Shown here piece by piece: positions 47,191-53,801 of a stretch of 64,000 nucleotides of DNA. This DNA comes from Tepidiphilus succinatimandens (GTDB lineage: Bacteria; Pseudomonadota; Gammaproteobacteria; Burkholderiales; Rhodocyclaceae). The DNA is taken from assembly GCF_006503695.1 (NCBI RefSeq), contig NZ_SBIK01000005.1, forward strand, positions 62,001 to 126,000, given 5' to 3'. The notes under the pieces were generated by a model, which saw nothing but the letters and a program-made list of their open reading frames with translations, was not told the origin of the DNA and ran no database searches. A program made the position numbers and the translations under genes. Position 1 is the first letter of the stretch; each line of letters opens with the position of its first letter.

Positions 47191-47769
47191 ATGTCGACGC
47201 TCACCTGCGGGGTGGATGAGGCAGGTCGCGGACCGCTCGCCGGGCCGGTGGTGGCCGCGGCGGTGATCCTGCCGCCCGGAACGTCGCTCTCAGGGCTGAA
47301 CGATTCGAAGAAACTGAGTCCGCGCCAGCGCGAGCGGCTTGCGGCGGAAATCCGCGCCACCGCGCTCGCTTGGGCAGTGGCCGAGGCGTCGGCCGCGGAG
47401 ATCGATGCCTGGAACATCCTGCGCTCGACGCTGCGGGCGATGGCGCGCGCCGTGGCGGCATTGCCCTTGACGCCCGACGAGGTGCTGGTCGATGGCAACC
47501 AGGCACCGGCGCTGGAGGTGCCGGTGCGCACGATCATCGGCGGCGACGCCCTCGAACCGGCCATCATGGCTGCCTCTATCCTTGCCAAGACGCATCGCGA
47601 CGCGCGGCTCGTGGCGTTGGAAGCCCGCCATCCCGGGTATGGCTTTGCCCGGCACAAGGGCTATGGCACGGCCGCGCATCTGGCGGCGCTCGCGCGGCTC
47701 GGTCCCTGTCCCGAGCATCGTCGCAGTTTCGCCCCGGTACGTGCGGCGCTGGAGCGCATGGGGCGATGA
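47191..47769 (+). CDS. rnhB: Ribonuclease HII
   Basis: Removes RNA from RNA-DNA hybrids and single ribonucleotides from DNA. The 192-residue protein has the catalytic [18 protein letters not shown] (GVDEAGRG near residue 8), [24 protein letters not shown] with its Asp, and [15 protein letters not shown]-type sequence plus [15 protein letters not shown]. It follows lpxB after 3 bases and overlaps the methyltransferase start by 4. Confidence 0.96.
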   Translation: MSTLTCGVDEAGRGPLAGPVVAAAVILPPGTSLSGLNDSKKLSPRQRERLAAEIRATALAWAVAEASAAEIDAWNILRSTLRAMARAVAALPLTPDEVLVDGNQAPALEVPVRTIIGGDALEPAIMAASILAKTHRDARLVALEARHPGYGFARHKGYGTAAHLAALARLGPCPEHRRSFAPVRAALERMGR

Positions 47770-48575
47770 GTTCCTGGCAGGAGATCCGCTCGCGCGACAA
47801 CCCGCAGGTGCGCGCGATCCGGCGCTGGCTGAACGAGGCATCCTTTCGCAGGCGCGAGCCGTGGCTCGTGCTCGAGGGTGATCACCTGCTCACCGCGGCG
47901 CTGCAGGCCGGCTGGATGCCGGAGGCGGTGTTCGTCGAGGAGGGACGGGAAGCGCGTTTCGCGGCCGTGCTCGAGGCGCTGCCGCCCACGTGCGCGCGTG
48001 TTCGCGTCGCTGCCCCGGTTTTTCGCGCGCTTGCCGCCACCGAGACGCCGTCTGGCATCGTGGCGCGGTTCGCACGCCGTACACTGGAAGTCACGCCGGA
48101 AGAACTCGCCGGGCGCGATCTCGTGCTGCTCGATGGGGTGCAGGAGCCGGGCAACGTCGGCGCGATCCTGCGCACCGCCGCCGCCGCGGGCGTGGGCGCG
48201 GTGCTGCTCGGGCCGGGCTGCGCCGATCATTGGGCGCCCAAAGTGCTGCGTGCAGCGATGGGCGCGCACTTCGTGTTGCCGATTGCCGCGATCGACGATC
48301 CCGAGCCCTGGTTCGCCGCACGTCGCGGCCGGGTTTTCGCCACGGCGCTCGCCGAGAAGGCCGTGCCGCTCTACGCGCTCGGTCTGAAAGCGCCGGCGCT
48401 GTGGCTTTTCGGTGCGGAAGGGGCCGGGGTGCGTCCCGAGTGGTTGGCCGTGGCGGATGCCTGCGTGCGCATCCCCATGCCAGGGGCGATGGAGTCGCTC
48501 AACGTCGCCGCAGCGGCTGCCGTGTGCCTGTTCGAGGCGGTGCGGCAGCGCGTCAGCGCGGGAATTCGCGCATAA
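47766..48575 (+). CDS. SpoU/TrmH-family RNA methyltransferase
   Basis: A 269-residue SPOUT methyltransferase using SAM to 2'-O-methylate rRNA or tRNA. An N-terminal substrate-binding domain ([31 protein letters not shown]) precedes the knotted catalytic domain with [25 protein letters not shown] (motif 1), LFGAEGAGV (motif 2) and [22 protein letters not shown] (motif 3). This is the RlmB/TsnR-like architecture; the target nucleotide cannot be told from sequence. Last gene of the long operon that begins at rpsB. Confidence 0.92.
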   Translation: MSSWQEIRSRDNPQVRAIRRWLNEASFRRREPWLVLEGDHLLTAALQAGWMPEAVFVEEGREARFAAVLEALPPTCARVRVAAPVFRALAATETPSGIVARFARRTLEVTPEELAGRDLVLLDGVQEPGNVGAILRTAAAAGVGAVLLGPGCADHWAPKVLRAAMGAHFVLPIAAIDDPEPWFAARRGRVFATALAEKAVPLYALGLKAPALWLFGAEGAGVRPEWLAVADACVRIPMPGAMESLNVAAAAAVCLFEAVRQRVSAGIRA

Positions 48576-48636
48576 TTCTTGAGTCGGAGTCGGCCAGACC
48601 GGATGTCTGATCCCCGTGCCCGCCGGAGAAATGCAC

Positions 48637-48885
48637 ATGAACTTGTCCGAGATCATCTTCGATCACGCGAAACGCTTGCCGCCCCCCTTGCAGCAAGAGG
48701 CGCTGGATTTCATCTCCTGGCTCGAACGGCGACATGGGGTGCGTCTCCCCAAGCCGCCCCGGACCGTGTCCCAGCGGACCGAAGTCTTTCTGGAGAAGAT
48801 GGCAGGATGTCTGGGGGAGGATTTCCCCGATGACATCGACGATGCCGATCTTGGCGCAGATACGCCGCGCGAGCCTCTGGAATGA
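48637..48885 (+). CDS. VapB-type antitoxin (DUF2281-like)
   Basis: An 82-residue protein resembling DUF2281 antitoxins: NLSEIIFDHAKRLPPPLQQEALDFISWLER, a helical N-terminal segment typical of the group, then a proline-basic linker and a very acidic tail (DFPDDIDDADLGAD) of the kind that wraps a PIN toxin. ATG 48637 has GGAG eight bases upstream, better than ATG 48631. The stop overlaps the vapC start by 4 bases (ATGA). Lies in a lower-GC pocket after the long operon, suggesting acquisition. Confidence 0.8.
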   Translation: MNLSEIIFDHAKRLPPPLQQEALDFISWLERRHGVRLPKPPRTVSQRTEVFLEKMAGCLGEDFPDDIDDADLGADTPREPLE

Positions 48886-49289
48886 ACGGCTACCTTTTGG
48901 ATACGAACGTCTGGATCGCCTTGCTGAAGAATCACCACGAGGTGGTGGAAAACGTGCGTGACGTCGGCATCGACGCCCTCTACCTCTGTGCGCCGGTATG
49001 GGCCGAATTGTGGTACGGCGCCTGCAAGAGTGGGCGCGTTGCCGAAAACCAGCAGCGCTTGCGGGAATTGGCCGCATATGTCCAAGGATTGCCTTTCGAC
49101 GACAGGGCTGCTGAACATTGTGGCGAGATTCGAGCTTTTCTGGCCCGCCGAGGAACTCCGATCGGTCCCTACGATATGCAAATCGCCGCCATCGCCCGAT
49201 CTGCCGGTTTACGGGTCGTGACGCGCAACGTGGCCGAATTTTCCCGTGTGCCGGGCTTGATTGTGGAAAATTGGCAGGATGGCGGTTGA
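48882..49289 (+). CDS. vapC: VapC-type PIN-domain ribonuclease toxin
   Basis: A 135-residue PIN-domain nuclease. The acidic residues are in the right places: YLLDTNVWIALL (Asp7), APVWAELWYG (Glu42), GPYDMQIAAIARSAGL (Asp near residue 95) and VTRNVAEF with the downstream Asn/Glu. Such toxins usually cut initiator tRNA or rRNA when free of antitoxin. It is translationally coupled to the DUF2281-like antitoxin. All acidic catalytic positions look intact, so it is probably functional. Confidence 0.88.
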   Translation: MNGYLLDTNVWIALLKNHHEVVENVRDVGIDALYLCAPVWAELWYGACKSGRVAENQQRLRELAAYVQGLPFDDRAAEHCGEIRAFLARRGTPIGPYDMQIAAIARSAGLRVVTRNVAEFSRVPGLIVENWQDGG

Positions 49290-49337
49290 GCGTTTGGGCT
49301 AGCTCCTGTACCACTTCACCCATCAGGAGAAAGAGAC

Positions 49338-50123
49338 ATGATCCTCGTGATTTCCCCCGCCAAGGCGATGGAGTTCGATACGCCCGCCCCCGTGGCGGAG
49401 ACGACACTGCCCGATTTTCTCGATCGGGCGCAGGAGCTCGTCGGGCGGTTGCGGCGGTTGACGCCGGCCGAGCTGCAGGAGCTGATGGATTTGTCGGACA
49501 AGCTCGCGGCCCTGAACGTGGGGCGTTATGCGGCCTGGTCGCCCGAGCATACGCCCGATGCGGCGAAGGCGGCGCTCTTCGCCTACGCGGGCGATGTCTA
49601 TGAGGGGCTGGAGGCGGCGAGCCTGCCCCCGGCGGCGATCGCCTGGCTGCAGGAGAATCTGCGTATCCTCTCGGGGCTCTACGGCGTGCTGCGCCCGCTC
49701 GACCGCATCCTGCCGCATCGGCTGGAGATGGGAACGCGGCTGGAGAATCCGCTCGGGCGCGATCTCTATGCCTACTGGCGGGAGACGGTGACGGCGGCCC
49801 TGCGGCGGCTGCTCGAGGCGCAGGCGGCGGCTGGGCGCGTGCCCGTGCTCGTCAATCTCGCCTCGGAAGAATACTTCAAGGCAGTCGACGTCGCGGCACT
49901 AGGGGCACGGGTGGTGAGCCCCGTGTTCGAGGACTGGAAGGGTGGGCGCTTCAAGATCATCAGCTTCTATGCCAAGCGCGCCCGCGGGCTGATGGCGCGC
50001 CATGCGGCCCTGAAAAGGGCGGAGCAGGTGGAGGATCTGCTCGGCTTCTCGCTCGAGGGCTACGCCTACGATCCTGCGGCCTCGAGCCCGGATCGACCGG
50101 TGTTCCGGCGCAAGGCGGTTTGA
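49338..50123 (+). CDS. yaaA: Peroxide stress protein YaaA
   Basis: A 261-residue YaaA/DUF328 protein, a DNA-binding fold that lowers free iron and protects DNA and protein during hydrogen peroxide stress in E. coli. Family blocks: MILVISPAKAMEF, LSDKLAALNVGRYAAW, ALFAYAGDVYEGLEA, the ILSGLYGVLRPLDRILPHRLEMGTRLENPLG region, NLASEEYFKAV, FEDWKGGRFKIISFYAKRARGLMARH, and GFSLEGYAYD. The ATG has AGGAGAAAGAGAC in front. An accessory island begins right after it. Confidence 0.95.
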   Translation: MILVISPAKAMEFDTPAPVAETTLPDFLDRAQELVGRLRRLTPAELQELMDLSDKLAALNVGRYAAWSPEHTPDAAKAALFAYAGDVYEGLEAASLPPAAIAWLQENLRILSGLYGVLRPLDRILPHRLEMGTRLENPLGRDLYAYWRETVTAALRRLLEAQAAAGRVPVLVNLASEEYFKAVDVAALGARVVSPVFEDWKGGRFKIISFYAKRARGLMARHAALKRAEQVEDLLGFSLEGYAYDPAASSPDRPVFRRKAV

Positions 50124-50310
50124 GCGCTGGCGAAGAAACCGTCGCGAGCGGTTCGAGTGCGAGGCGCCCGGAGCGCAGCGACGAGACATATCCCGAAGAT
50201 AGGCGAGGAGCGAGCTCCGCGCAACGAAGAGCAATCGGGCCGCGCAGCAGGTTTATTCGCAAGCTCTAGGGAGGAGAGGGGGTTGTCGTGGTATCAGGGC
50301 GTTATGGAAA

Positions 50311-50523
50311 GCGGTTTCCGAGGCTTTATGCCGCCCTCTTCCTCAACGGTTCGACCGTCACGAAGCGCTGGAGGCGACGATTCAGCGCTACGTGGCGGCA
50401 CAATCACCCCTTCCCCAGAAGGCCCTGGGACATGTCCCGCCCATCGAGGCCATGAAAAGATAGTACGCGGAAAAACCGGAACTTTTCATAAAAGTGCCAC
50501 GCAATCGTCCGGGACCCAACACA
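50311..50523 (+). pseudogene. IS481-like transposase C-terminal remnant
   Basis: Read in the frame starting at 50311, the sequence gives QRFDRHEALEATIQRYV, then QKALGHVPPIEAMKR, a TAG stop at 50461-50463, and YAEKPELFIKVPRNRPGPNT. This matches the end of IS481-type transposases (usual form: LEATIQRYVWLYNHHLPQKALGHRSPIEAL...PELF...RPG.DT), with the central YNHHL part altered and an in-frame stop. Only the last ~70 residues remain and no start or catalytic core exists. The rest of 50124-50600 holds nothing I recognise; the first ~120 bases after yaaA are GAGCG-rich and unassigned. Confidence 0.6.
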
Positions 50524-50602
50524 TACCTAATGAAAACCGGACAAACCTCGTGCTACAAGTCCGGACAGTTTATTTGTTCGCTACAACCATCGAAAAATCC
50601 CC

Positions 50603-50631
50603 TTGATCTGTACGGCAATCTGACGTACAAT
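50603..50631 (+). promoter_or_regulatory. Promoter and operator of the tacAT pair
   Basis: TTGATC, 17 bases, TACAAT. The spacer and -10 contain the interrupted palindrome TGTACG (50609-50614) ... CGTACA (50624-50629), where the ribbon-helix-helix antitoxin-toxin complex probably binds to repress. Confidence 0.7.
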
Positions 50632-50652
50632 TGGTCTTAGGAGGACAAAACC

Positions 50653-50934
50653 ATGGCCCACACCGCTGCGACCGCCCGTCTCGAAGCAAGAATCAGCCCC
50701 GAGCTGCATTCGATGCTCAAACGCGCTGCCGAGCTTCAAGGGCGCACCCTGACCGATTTCGTCGTGTCCGCCGTGCAGGACGCAGCGCAACGTGCCATCG
50801 AGCAAGCCACGGTGATCCGCCTGTCGCTGGCCGATCAGGAATGCTTTGCGCAAGCGCTGCTCTCCCCGCCGGAATCGACCCCTGCGTTGAAACGCGCCTT
50901 TGCTCGCCGTAGCGCGCTCCTGCGCACCGAATGA
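50653..50934 (+). CDS. tacA: DUF1778 ribbon-helix-helix antitoxin (TacA-like)
   Basis: A 93-residue antitoxin. The N-terminal RHH reads ATARLEARISPELHSMLKRAAELQGRTLTDFVVSAVQDAA, the DUF1778 pattern; the C-terminal helical tail (LSLADQECFAQALLSPPESTPALKRAFAR) is the part that wraps GNAT toxins. TAGGAGGA precedes the ATG at good spacing. The stop overlaps the toxin start by 4 bases. Confidence 0.9.
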   Translation: MAHTAATARLEARISPELHSMLKRAAELQGRTLTDFVVSAVQDAAQRAIEQATVIRLSLADQECFAQALLSPPESTPALKRAFARRSALLRTE

Positions 50935-51464
50935 GCCGAGCCCCCTTCCTGCTCGTGCCACTCGATGCAGTGCATGATCGTGCCTCGTTCGACTGCGGTT
51001 CGGAGCCGCTGAATCGCTATTTACGGGAACACGCCACCCAGGACATGCGCCGCCGCGTGGCCGCCTGCTTCGTGGCCCTGGCTGAGGGGCCGCGCATCGC
51101 GGGCTATTACACTTTGGCCGCAGCCAGCCTGCTGCTGGCCGATCTTCCGCCCAGCATAGGCAAGAAGCTGCCGCGTTATCCCAGCGTGCCCGCCGTTCGC
51201 CTGGGGCGCTTGGCCGTCGATCGGGCATTCAAAGGCCAAGGCCTGGGCAGCGCTTTGCTGGCTGATGCGCTCGCGCGTGCCGCTCGCTCAGAAATTGCCG
51301 CCTTCGCCCTGATGGTCGACGCCAAGGACGAGGCGGCCGCGGCTTTCTATCGGCATCATGGCTTCATCGCCTTGCCCGACTCGCCGCTGACCCTATTTTT
51401 GCCGCTGGCAACCGTAATTGGCCAGAGCAAAGAGGGTGAACAGCTGGGCAGTGTTCTTGGCTAA
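50931..51464 (+). CDS. tacT: GNAT-family tRNA-acetylating toxin (TacT-like)
   Basis: A 177-residue GNAT acetyltransferase of the TacT/AtaT type, which acetylates aminoacyl-tRNA and stops translation. Marks: FDCGSEPLNRYLREHATQDMRRRVAACFVA at the start, PAVRLGRLAVDRAFKGQGLGSALLADAL (acetyl-CoA motif Q-G-L-G) and FYRHHGFIALPDSPLTLFLPLATV. The catalytic Tyr region YRHHGF is intact. From residue 163 to the stop (IGQSKEGEQLGSVLG) the coding sequence is the reverse complement of an IS5-type transposase C-terminus, so the natural end has been replaced. Activity is likely retained because the core is complete. Confidence 0.88.
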   Translation: MSRAPFLLVPLDAVHDRASFDCGSEPLNRYLREHATQDMRRRVAACFVALAEGPRIAGYYTLAAASLLLADLPPSIGKKLPRYPSVPAVRLGRLAVDRAFKGQGLGSALLADALARAARSEIAAFALMVDAKDEAAAAFYRHHGFIALPDSPLTLFLPLATVIGQSKEGEQLGSVLG

Positions 51465-51873
51465 GCCCCAATAGCATCGCTTGCGTCAAAGGGGGTATAT
51501 CAATTTTACTTCGTTGATCAAGGCAAAACTGTGTCAGTTTTCAATCGGTGTTGACAGCCTTGCGCACGCTGCGCTTCAGGGCGATGTGCCAGCGTACGGG
51601 AACCTCCAGGTTCTCCGCCCGCTTCTCCACCCCCTGGTAGCCGGCATCGCCAAAGACGTCCGTCTCGTCCCCATGCAGCAGCGCCTGGGCTTGTGTGACG
51701 TCGCCGGCATTGGCCGCGGTGCCGATCAGCGTGTGGGTGAGCCCCGAGGCGGCATCCACACCGATGTGCGCCTTCATGCCGAAGTGCCATTGATTGCCCT
51801 TCTTCGTCTGATGCATCTCGGGGTCGCGCTTGCCCGAGTCGTTCTTGAAGAGGGGGAATAAATCAGCGTTTCC
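51417..51873 (-). mobile_element. IS5-family transposase remnant
   Basis: On the minus strand, from 51873 leftwards, the reading gives [78 protein letters not shown] and [10 protein letters not shown], the middle of an IS5-type DDE transposase. The first two Asp (IGVD, GDAGY) are present. The piece around the third acidic residue (KVEHPF in relatives) is lost or scrambled at 51480-51540. The last part, GLAKNTAQLFTLFALANY, reappears at 51417-51475 within tacT. The N-terminal half of the transposase is absent. No inverted repeats or target duplications were found. The remnant starts directly after the serB stop codon. Confidence 0.8.
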
Positions 51874-52695
51874 CTAGGGCAACAGCTCGAGCACGGCATC
51901 CAGTCCCTGCGCCATGCTGACGACGTTGACGTGGGGCAGGATGCGTGGTTTGGGCCGCCAGGCGAGGCGCGTGCCGGCGAGGGCGAGCATGGCGAGGTCG
52001 TTGGCCCCGTCGCCGGCGGCGAGGATCTCGCACCGCGCCGCACCCAGCCGCTCGGCGGCGGTGCGCAGGATGCCGGCCTTGGCGGCGGCGTCGATCACGG
52101 GCCCGACGAGCCGCCCGGTGAGGAGGCCGTCTTTCGTTTCGAGCACGTTGGCGTGGGCTTCGTCGAAACCGAGCTCGCGCGCGAGCCGCTCGGTGAAGAA
52201 AGTGAAGCCGCCGGAGACGAGCACGCAGTGGCAGCCGTTCTCCTTGAGCGCCGCCACCAGCCGGGCCGCGCCGGGGTTGAGCCGCACCCGTTCGCGGTAG
52301 AGTTCTTCCAGCCGCGCCACCGGGATGCCGGCCAGCAGCGCCACGCGGGCATTGAGCGCTTCGCGGAAGTCGAGCTCGCCCTGCATGGCCGCTTCGGTGA
52401 TGCGGGCGACTTCGGGTTTGAGGCCGGCCAGATCGGCGATTTCGTCGATGCACTCGATGGCGATAAGCGTCGAGTCCATGTCGGTGACGAAGAGCCGGAA
52501 GGCCCGCCAGCTTGGAGCGATGTCTTGGTCGAGCCAGGCCCAGTCGGCGCCGATCGCGCAGAGTTCGCGGTCGAACTGGGCGCGGCGTTCCGGCAGGGCG
52601 AGCCAGAGGTAGGTTCCTTGCGGGTGCGCGGCAAGGGAATGCCGCGCCAGCCACTCGTGCGCCGCCGGGGCGGCGAGCAGGCGCAGATGCGGCAT
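51874..52695 (-). CDS. serB: Phosphoserine phosphatase SerB
   Basis: HAD phosphatase, last step of serine synthesis. The 273-residue protein has the nucleophile motif FVTDMDSTLIAIECIDEIA, the cap domain ITEAAMQGELDFREALNARVALLAG, LVSGGFTFFTERLARELGFD (motif 2), DAAAKAG lysine and AAGDGANDLAML (motif 3). ATG 52695 is chosen: it overlaps the aroG stop by one base. The protein ends at LDAVLELLP; sequence immediately past the stop is an IS5 remnant, in frame with serB, so the terminator or flanking DNA of serB was lost. Confidence 0.95.
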   Translation of the reverse strand: MPHLRLLAAPAAHEWLARHSLAAHPQGTYLWLALPERRAQFDRELCAIGADWAWLDQDIAPSWRAFRLFVTDMDSTLIAIECIDEIADLAGLKPEVARITEAAMQGELDFREALNARVALLAGIPVARLEELYRERVRLNPGAARLVAALKENGCHCVLVSGGFTFFTERLARELGFDEAHANVLETKDGLLTGRLVGPVIDAAAKAGILRTAAERLGAARCEILAAGDGANDLAMLALAGTRLAWRPKPRILPHVNVVSMAQGLDAVLELLP

Positions 52696-53768
52696 CAGCG
52701 CCCTCGGCGGGGCAGCGCCTCGCACAGCACCGAATGTGCCGAGCGCAGGATGGCGGCGGTGGTGTCCCAGTCGATGCACGGGTCGGTGATCGAGCAGCCG
52801 TACTTGAGCTGTGAGGGCGGCGCGGGGAAGGGCTGGTTACCGGCTTCAAGGAAGCTCTCGAGCATCACGCCGACGATGGAGGTATTGCCCTCGCGGATCT
52901 GGTGCACCACGTCCTTGAGCACCAGCGGCTGGAATTCGGGTTTCTTCCAGGAGTTGGCGTGCGAGCAGTCGACGACGAGGTTCATCGGCAGCCCTGCCTT
53001 GGCGAGCGCCTGTTCCGCCAGCGAGACCGAGACCGAGTCGTAGTTGGGGCGTCCGCCGCCGCCGCGCAGCACGAGGTGGCCGTGGCGGTTGCCGCGGGTG
53101 CGCACGATGGCGGTGCGGCCTTCTTCGTCGATGCCGAGGAAAGCGTGCGGGCGCGAGGCCGAGACGATGGCGTTGACGGCCACTTCCAGGCTGCCATCGG
53201 TGGCATTCTTGAATCCGACCGGGGTGGACAGGCCGGAGGCCATCTCGCGGTGCGTCTGCGATTCGACCGTGCGTGCGCCGATCGCCGTCCACGAGATGAG
53301 ATCGCCGTAGTACTGCGGCGCGATGGGATCGAGCGCCTCGGTGGCCGCCGGCAGCCCCAGCTCATTGACGGAGAGCAGGAACTCGCGGGCGCGCGCCATG
53401 CCCACGTCGATGCGGAAGCTGTCGTCGAGGAAGGGGTCGTTGATGTAGCCTTTCCAGCCGGTGGCGGTGCGCGGTTTCTCGAAGTAGACGCGCATCACCA
53501 GCACCAGGGTCTCGGAGATTTCCTGGGCGAGGGCGGCGAGCCGCTTGGCGTAGTCGAGGCCGGCGACGGGATCGTGGATGGAGCAAGGGCCGACGACGAC
53601 GAAGAGCCGCGGATCGCGCCGCTCGAGGATGTCGACGAGAGTTTGGCGTGCCTGCGCGACCGTGGTCGCGGCGCGTTCACTCAGCGGGTGCTGCGCCTTG
53701 ATCTCGGCCGGCGAGGGCATGGGATCGAAGCGCTCGATGTTGGTGTTTTCCAGCAGCGGGTTGCTCAT
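52695..53768 (-). CDS. aroG: 3-deoxy-7-phosphoheptulonate synthase (class I)
   Basis: First enzyme of the shikimate pathway, condensing PEP with erythrose 4-phosphate. The 357-residue AroG/AroF/AroH-type protein has LFVVVGPCSIHDPVAGLDYAKRLA, RVYFEKPRTATGWKGYINDP, FLLSVNELGLPAATEALDPI, ISWTAIGARTVESQTHREMASGL, VGFKNATDGS and VVDCSHANSWK. Effector (Phe or Tyr) sensitivity cannot be decided from what I can see. It overlaps serB by one base, linking aromatic and serine synthesis in one transcript. Confidence 0.96.
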   Translation of the reverse strand: MSNPLLENTNIERFDPMPSPAEIKAQHPLSERAATTVAQARQTLVDILERRDPRLFVVVGPCSIHDPVAGLDYAKRLAALAQEISETLVLVMRVYFEKPRTATGWKGYINDPFLDDSFRIDVGMARAREFLLSVNELGLPAATEALDPIAPQYYGDLISWTAIGARTVESQTHREMASGLSTPVGFKNATDGSLEVAVNAIVSASRPHAFLGIDEEGRTAIVRTRGNRHGHLVLRGGGGRPNYDSVSVSLAEQALAKAGLPMNLVVDCSHANSWKKPEFQPLVLKDVVHQIREGNTSIVGVMLESFLEAGNQPFPAPPSQLKYGCSITDPCIDWDTTAAILRSAHSVLCEALPRRGR

Positions 53769-53795
53769 GGGTCCAGGCGTCCTGCCAAAAGGGGA

Positions 53796-53801
53796 ATTAT
53801 A
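53796..53801 (-). promoter_or_regulatory. -10 element of aroG
   Basis: TATAAT on the minus strand, 27 bases before the aroG start, overlapping the mfd stop codon. No good -35 box was found, so aroG may also depend on mfd read-through. Confidence 0.35.

Noticed and set aside
50157-50606. A 149-codon open frame between yaaA and tacA
   Set aside because: It has no recognisable domain or ribosome site, and another frame of the same DNA encodes a clear transposase fragment, so this frame is accidental.
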